8,829 nucleotides of DNA from Desulfobacteraceae bacterium (GTDB lineage: Bacteria > Desulfobacterota > Desulfobacteria > Desulfobacterales > Desulfosalsimonadaceae), in assembly GCA_011389605.1 (NCBI GenBank), contig JAABTZ010000101.1, positions 1 through 8,829 of the forward strand. Reading direction: 5' to 3'. The notes under the pieces were generated by a model, which saw nothing but the letters and a program-made list of their open reading frames with translations, was not told where the DNA came from and made no database searches. Below, one piece after another: positions 6,434-8,829 of this stretch; position 1 is the stretch's first letter, and each line of letters starts with the position of its first letter. A program made the translations under genes and the position numbers.

Positions 6434-7314
6434 TAAACTCCCTTAAAGGCTTCACCGTCTGAAACAACCTGTCCACACCCAATAAGGCGATCCAGGTGCT
6501 TTATTATGTGCCCGCGCTCGCCGAACTGATAAAATGCCAGAGGTTCTTTCAACTTTCCGTAAATAACCCAGGAATTAACCAGTTCCTCCAATGTCCGGGG
6601 TGAAGATAAAAGCTCAAGTATTTTTTCTTCCCTTTTGTCAATTACCGCCAGGTATTTATCCCACAAATCTTTTTCCGGCCGTATAAAAACACCGGTTTCA
6701 TGTGAGGCAAGACAGATTTTGGCATCAATTTCTTCAAGACGCTTAACAGAAGCTATTGTCTGCTCAATATCAGAGCCGGCATCCCCGTACCACGGGCCAA
6801 AGCCGGACAGGTCATAATCACCCAGAACCAGCACATCATTTTCCGGAAAATAAAAGGACAAATGCCCCACGGCATGACCCGGTGTGTCAATAATATCAAC
6901 ATGCACCGGGCCGATTTCCTCTCCCCTGGCTGCTTTAAGGTATCCTGCCGGCTTTCTTGGTTTGAAATGAAACTGTTTTTCCATAACCGGCTTCCACAGG
7001 CTTTTGAGATTTTCAGATGCCCCATAGGCATCCATAAACGCATTTATATCCTGCAAGGGCACTGCAGCAGCTTCAGATATATAAAGAGGGATATCTTCAA
7101 ACAGATCAAGATTGAGTATATGATCTTCATGCCAATGGGTAAGCCAGATCTGGCTTATCTTTTTTTCCTGTTTTAAAGCCTTGAGGACTTTCCGGTCAGC
7201 TCCAGGGTCGATTAACACATTGGCACCTTCAACAAATATTGAGTGGCAGTTGGGATAACGGCCGCCATTGCTGCCCGGGATAAACCGTATGGGCCCGAAC
7301 GTCTGTTCCTCCAT
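6430..7314 (-). CDS. Metallo-beta-lactamase-fold hydrolase (LACTB2-like)
   Basis: The 294-residue protein has the MBL metal site: LTHWHEDH (58-65) gives the HxHxDH ligands, with His147 in TPGHAVGH, Asp166 in LGDYD and His205 in ASHETG. After residue ~215 a helical, winged-helix-like tail (LLSSPRTLEELV, HIIKHLDRLIGCGQV) resembles that of LACTB2-type or glyoxalase II-like enzymes. Substrate unknown. ATG 7314 has CAGGAGG seven bases upstream. It follows the methyltransferase gene by 39 bases, so an operon is likely. Its last codon and stop come from the IS element: the ancestral end was GTT TAA, and it is now GTT TAC TAA, adding one Tyr. The enzyme should be unharmed. Confidence 0.88.
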   Translation of the reverse strand: MEEQTFGPIRFIPGSNGGRYPNCHSIFVEGANVLIDPGADRKVLKALKQEKKISQIWLTHWHEDHILNLDLFEDIPLYISEAAAVPLQDINAFMDAYGASENLKSLWKPVMEKQFHFKPRKPAGYLKAARGEEIGPVHVDIIDTPGHAVGHLSFYFPENDVLVLGDYDLSGFGPWYGDAGSDIEQTIASVKRLEEIDAKICLASHETGVFIRPEKDLWDKYLAVIDKREEKILELLSSPRTLEELVNSWVIYGKLKEPLAFYQFGERGHIIKHLDRLIGCGQVVSDGEAFKGVY

Positions 7315-7353
7315 GGTTTGCCTCCTGTAAACTAATCCGGAATCCGGAATAGT

Positions 7354-8127
7354 TCAGATCTTTTTGCCAATATAGAAAGCATAGCCGTAATAAGCTTTGT
7401 ATCTGTAATATAACTGAGCTTCATGTCTTTGGTTTTCTATGAGCTGTTGAGCCATTTTATTTCCTGCATATTTTTCCAGAAAATTTTTCTGTGCCGGGAC
7501 CTGGGGTTCATAAAAATGCCGGGTCCAGCAATTTTCAGGCAGAATAAAAGTGGCAGCCGGAATATATCCGGCTTTTTGCATTTGTGCGACCTTGTTTGCA
7601 ATGGTATCTATTTCCGGATATTCATGAGTCCAGAACATGTCGATTTCATCCGGCCGCTCTTCGGTAAACCACGAGGCCTCTGAAACGGCAATATAGCCTC
7701 CGGTTTTCAAAAACCTGCGCCATTGGTTTATGCCGTTTTCAAAGCCTGTATTATAAATTGCTCCTTCCGACCAGATCAGATCCAGTTGTTCATCTTTAAA
7801 AGGAAGGTTTTCCATGGAACCGACAATGCCTTTTACCCTGTTTTGGAGATTTAAATTGCCTGCATTGAGGTTAAACAGATCTATAAACATGGGAAATAAA
7901 TCTATACCTGTTATTTGTCCGGCAGCATTGCCGGCCAGAACCATGGTCTGCCCCCCGGTTCCGCAGCCAATATCAGCAATTTGAGAGTCGTTTGTCAGAT
8001 TGTCAATAAAGCTCAAAGCCTTAATAGTTACTTCAGGGCTGCCCGGCCCCTGCCTTTCCAGCCCTGAAAAGTATTCACAGATGAGATTAAAATCAAAGTC
8101 ATGAATTGACGTGTTTTCCTCATTCAT
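7354..8127 (-). CDS. Class I SAM-dependent methyltransferase (small-molecule type)
   Basis: The 257-residue protein carries motif I ADIGCGTGG (51-59), the acidic end of strand 2 at TGIDLFP (73-79), GSMENLPF (103-110) and the motif IV-like LDLIWSEGAIYNTGF (115-129), then LKTGGYIAVSEASWF (140-154). The downstream aromatic and acidic segment (DMFWTHEYPEIDTI) resembles a group of uncharacterised methyltransferases found in anaerobes. The substrate is unknown. ATG 8127 with AGGA eight bases upstream is preferred; a longer frame to 8217 would extend into the inverted-repeat element. Probably cotranscribed with the hydrolase gene; the pair would form the cassette ending at site B, although no attC-like site is seen on its other side. 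Confidence 0.85.
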   Translation of the reverse strand: MNEENTSIHDFDFNLICEYFSGLERQGPGSPEVTIKALSFIDNLTNDSQIADIGCGTGGQTMVLAGNAAGQITGIDLFPMFIDLFNLNAGNLNLQNRVKGIVGSMENLPFKDEQLDLIWSEGAIYNTGFENGINQWRRFLKTGGYIAVSEASWFTEERPDEIDMFWTHEYPEIDTIANKVAQMQKAGYIPAATFILPENCWTRHFYEPQVPAQKNFLEKYAGNKMAQQLIENQRHEAQLYYRYKAYYGYAFYIGKKI

Positions 8128-8191
8128 TTCTTTTATCCTGATTTTTTCAAAAATGTCAGTTTGATTAATTGGCAAAAAGCCGGTTTTCAGG

Positions 8192-8312
8192 TGGCGCCGT
8201 AAAAAATTCAAGATCAAGGCTTGCGCGATTTCGAAGAATGCAGCGTACTTATCCGTACGTGAAATTCTGAGAAATTGCGTGTAACGCAGATATTGAATTT
8301 TTTACGGCGCCA
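8192..8312. repeat. 121-bp MITE-like inverted-repeat element
   Basis: Perfect 20-base terminal inverted repeats lie at 8192-8211 and 8293-8312, beginning TGGCGCCGTAAAAAATTC. The interior is also self-complementary: GCGATTTC/AGAAT near 8225-8240 pairs imperfectly with ATTCTGAGAAATTGCG near 8264-8279, and CGTAC pairs with GTACG near the centre. The whole unit can fold into one long hairpin. I recall similar GGCGCCGTAAAAA-ended repeats dispersed in deltaproteobacterial genomes, but cannot verify this here. No coding capacity. Confidence 0.85.
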
Positions 8313-8318
8313 TCCATA

Positions 8319-8404
8319 TTAAAGAAGTGATCCGGCCAGGGTGGTTCCGCCGTCCACCGGTATTATCTGGCCTGTTATAAAGGCACCGGCTCGACTGGCA
8401 AGCC
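8319..8404 (-). pseudogene. C-terminal fragment of an SDR-family oxidoreductase
   Basis: About 28 codons read LASRAGAFITGQIIPVDGG and then TTLAGSLL before TAA (8319-8321). The FITGQ-VDGG pattern is the conserved C-terminal signature of short-chain dehydrogenases (FabG-like). Likeness ends about 8404, and a stop lies in frame at 8442-8444. The catalytic Tyr/Lys and nucleotide-binding parts are absent. Confidence 0.75.
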
Positions 8405-8572
8405 GGCACAGGGATTTCGGGCGGAACCTTTCTTTCAGGGGTCAGATACACTGGAGACGGCGCCACAACCCATTCACTGGTCATCCGGGGCAAAACCGGC
8501 ACCATCCGTTATATCGAATCCCGCCACAACTGGAGCAGACTGATGCAGTTCAGTGCCGTAAAATATGACTGA
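8402..8572 (+). pseudogene. glpX: C-terminal fragment of class II fructose-1,6-bisphosphatase
   Basis: About 56 codons give GTGISGGTFLSGVRY, THSLVIRGKTGTIRYIESRH and then a tail ending in FSAVKYD before TGA (8570-8572). This is the conserved end of GlpX-type fructose-1,6-bisphosphatase, a gluconeogenic enzyme. The metal-binding and catalytic parts, which lie earlier in the protein, are missing; the frame has no start and begins at the junction with the SDR fragment. Confidence 0.8.
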
Positions 8573-8770
8573 TCAATCTGAACGTTTTGCGATCCCGAGC
8601 CTGGCCAGTATGTCCTCCATGAGGCACCACTTTGTAAAAGCCGACTGCAAAAGATTTGCTCCGACAAAAGCTGTAAAAAAGAGCCAGTAGGGATGGTGCA
8701 GCTGAGACAGAATCAATGATAGCAGGATAAAGGTCCCTGCGATTGCCCGGATCCATTGTTCCATTTTCAT
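8573..8770 (-). CDS. Small membrane protein, DUF2892 (YgaP-like transmembrane domain)
   Basis: The 65-residue protein has WIRAIAGTFILLSLILS, a short loop, then WLFFTAFVGANLLQSAFTKW and a tail EDILARLGIAKRSD. This matches the DUF2892 layout: an amphipathic start, two membrane helices and a closing LGI motif, with the Cys near the second helix kept (WCLM). Such proteins are often next to, or fused with, rhodanese sulfurtransferases; that partner would lie outside the window. ATG 8770 has AGGAGG about seven bases upstream. Its stop codon abuts the glpX fragment's stop on the other strand, sharing the palindrome TGATCA. Confidence 0.8.
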   Translation of the reverse strand: MKMEQWIRAIAGTFILLSLILSQLHHPYWLFFTAFVGANLLQSAFTKWCLMEDILARLGIAKRSD

Positions 8771-8829
8771 TTTTTGCCTCCTGTTGCTTGAATTTTCAGT
8801 AAACGTCTGCTTACAGCTTTTCAGCTTGC
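8771..8829. other. Upstream region of the DUF2892 gene
   Basis: Only the Shine-Dalgarno sequence of the DUF2892 gene (GGAGG on -, around 8777-8783) can be supported. No promoter or gene is evident before the window ends. Confidence 0.5.

Noticed and set aside
5610..6446. A 278-residue + strand frame across the IS element
   Set aside because: It is the antisense shadow of the transposase; the - strand carries the clear DDE motifs.
8505..8530. TCGAATCCCGCC near 8517, similar to the tRNA-Ser T arm, as an att repeat
   Set aside because: The match is short, imperfect and falls inside conserved glpX codons.

Overview
The window reads as chromosomal DNA of a sulfate-reducer-like bacterium, probably Desulfobacterota and near Desulfobacteraceae. 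This is inferred from the style of the proteins and from the mix of conserved housekeeping genes with a mobile, decaying region; no taxonomic marker is present.

Bases 1-3852 look like stable backbone. A long open frame on + joins the C-terminal part of a classical aldehyde dehydrogenase to a complete iron-type alcohol dehydrogenase. It ends at a strong bidirectional terminator, which faces a small FMN split-barrel (PNPOx-family) gene on -. That gene shares a divergent promoter region with a + operon of two overlapping genes: a DUF721/DciA-like protein and a TrmN6/YfiC-like methyltransferase. A tRNA-Ser(CGA) gene with its own candidate promoter follows.

Bases about 3853-8127 are accessory, with every gene on -. 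In transcription order they are: a SAM methyltransferase, a metallo-beta-lactamase-fold hydrolase, a complete 1111-bp IS630-family element, a Phd/YefM antitoxin with a ParE/RelE toxin, a small conserved-looking protein, and a truncated nucleotidyltransferase running toward the tRNA. Two imperfect inverted repeats, just after the hydrolase gene and just after the toxin gene, share the same unusual geometry. Each has matching AAC/GTT ends, a 2-versus-3-nt unpaired spacer, and an extra base bulged only in the gene-proximal arm. This is the architecture of integron attC sites, so the toxin-antitoxin module appears to be one integron cassette of about 704 bp and the hydrolase and nucleotidyltransferase genes its neighbours. 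No integrase gene is visible, so this would be an integrase-less attC cluster or one part of a larger array. The IS element landed exactly in the hydrolase stop codon and supplies a new one. Its transposase carries a single TGA where a Trp is expected.

Bases about 8190-8829 hold a 121-bp inverted-repeat (MITE-like) element and the 3' ends of two broken genes, an SDR oxidoreductase (-) and a class II fructose-1,6-bisphosphatase (+). These look joined by a deletion that removed the middle of a divergent pair. A small DUF2892-like membrane protein gene (-) closes the window.
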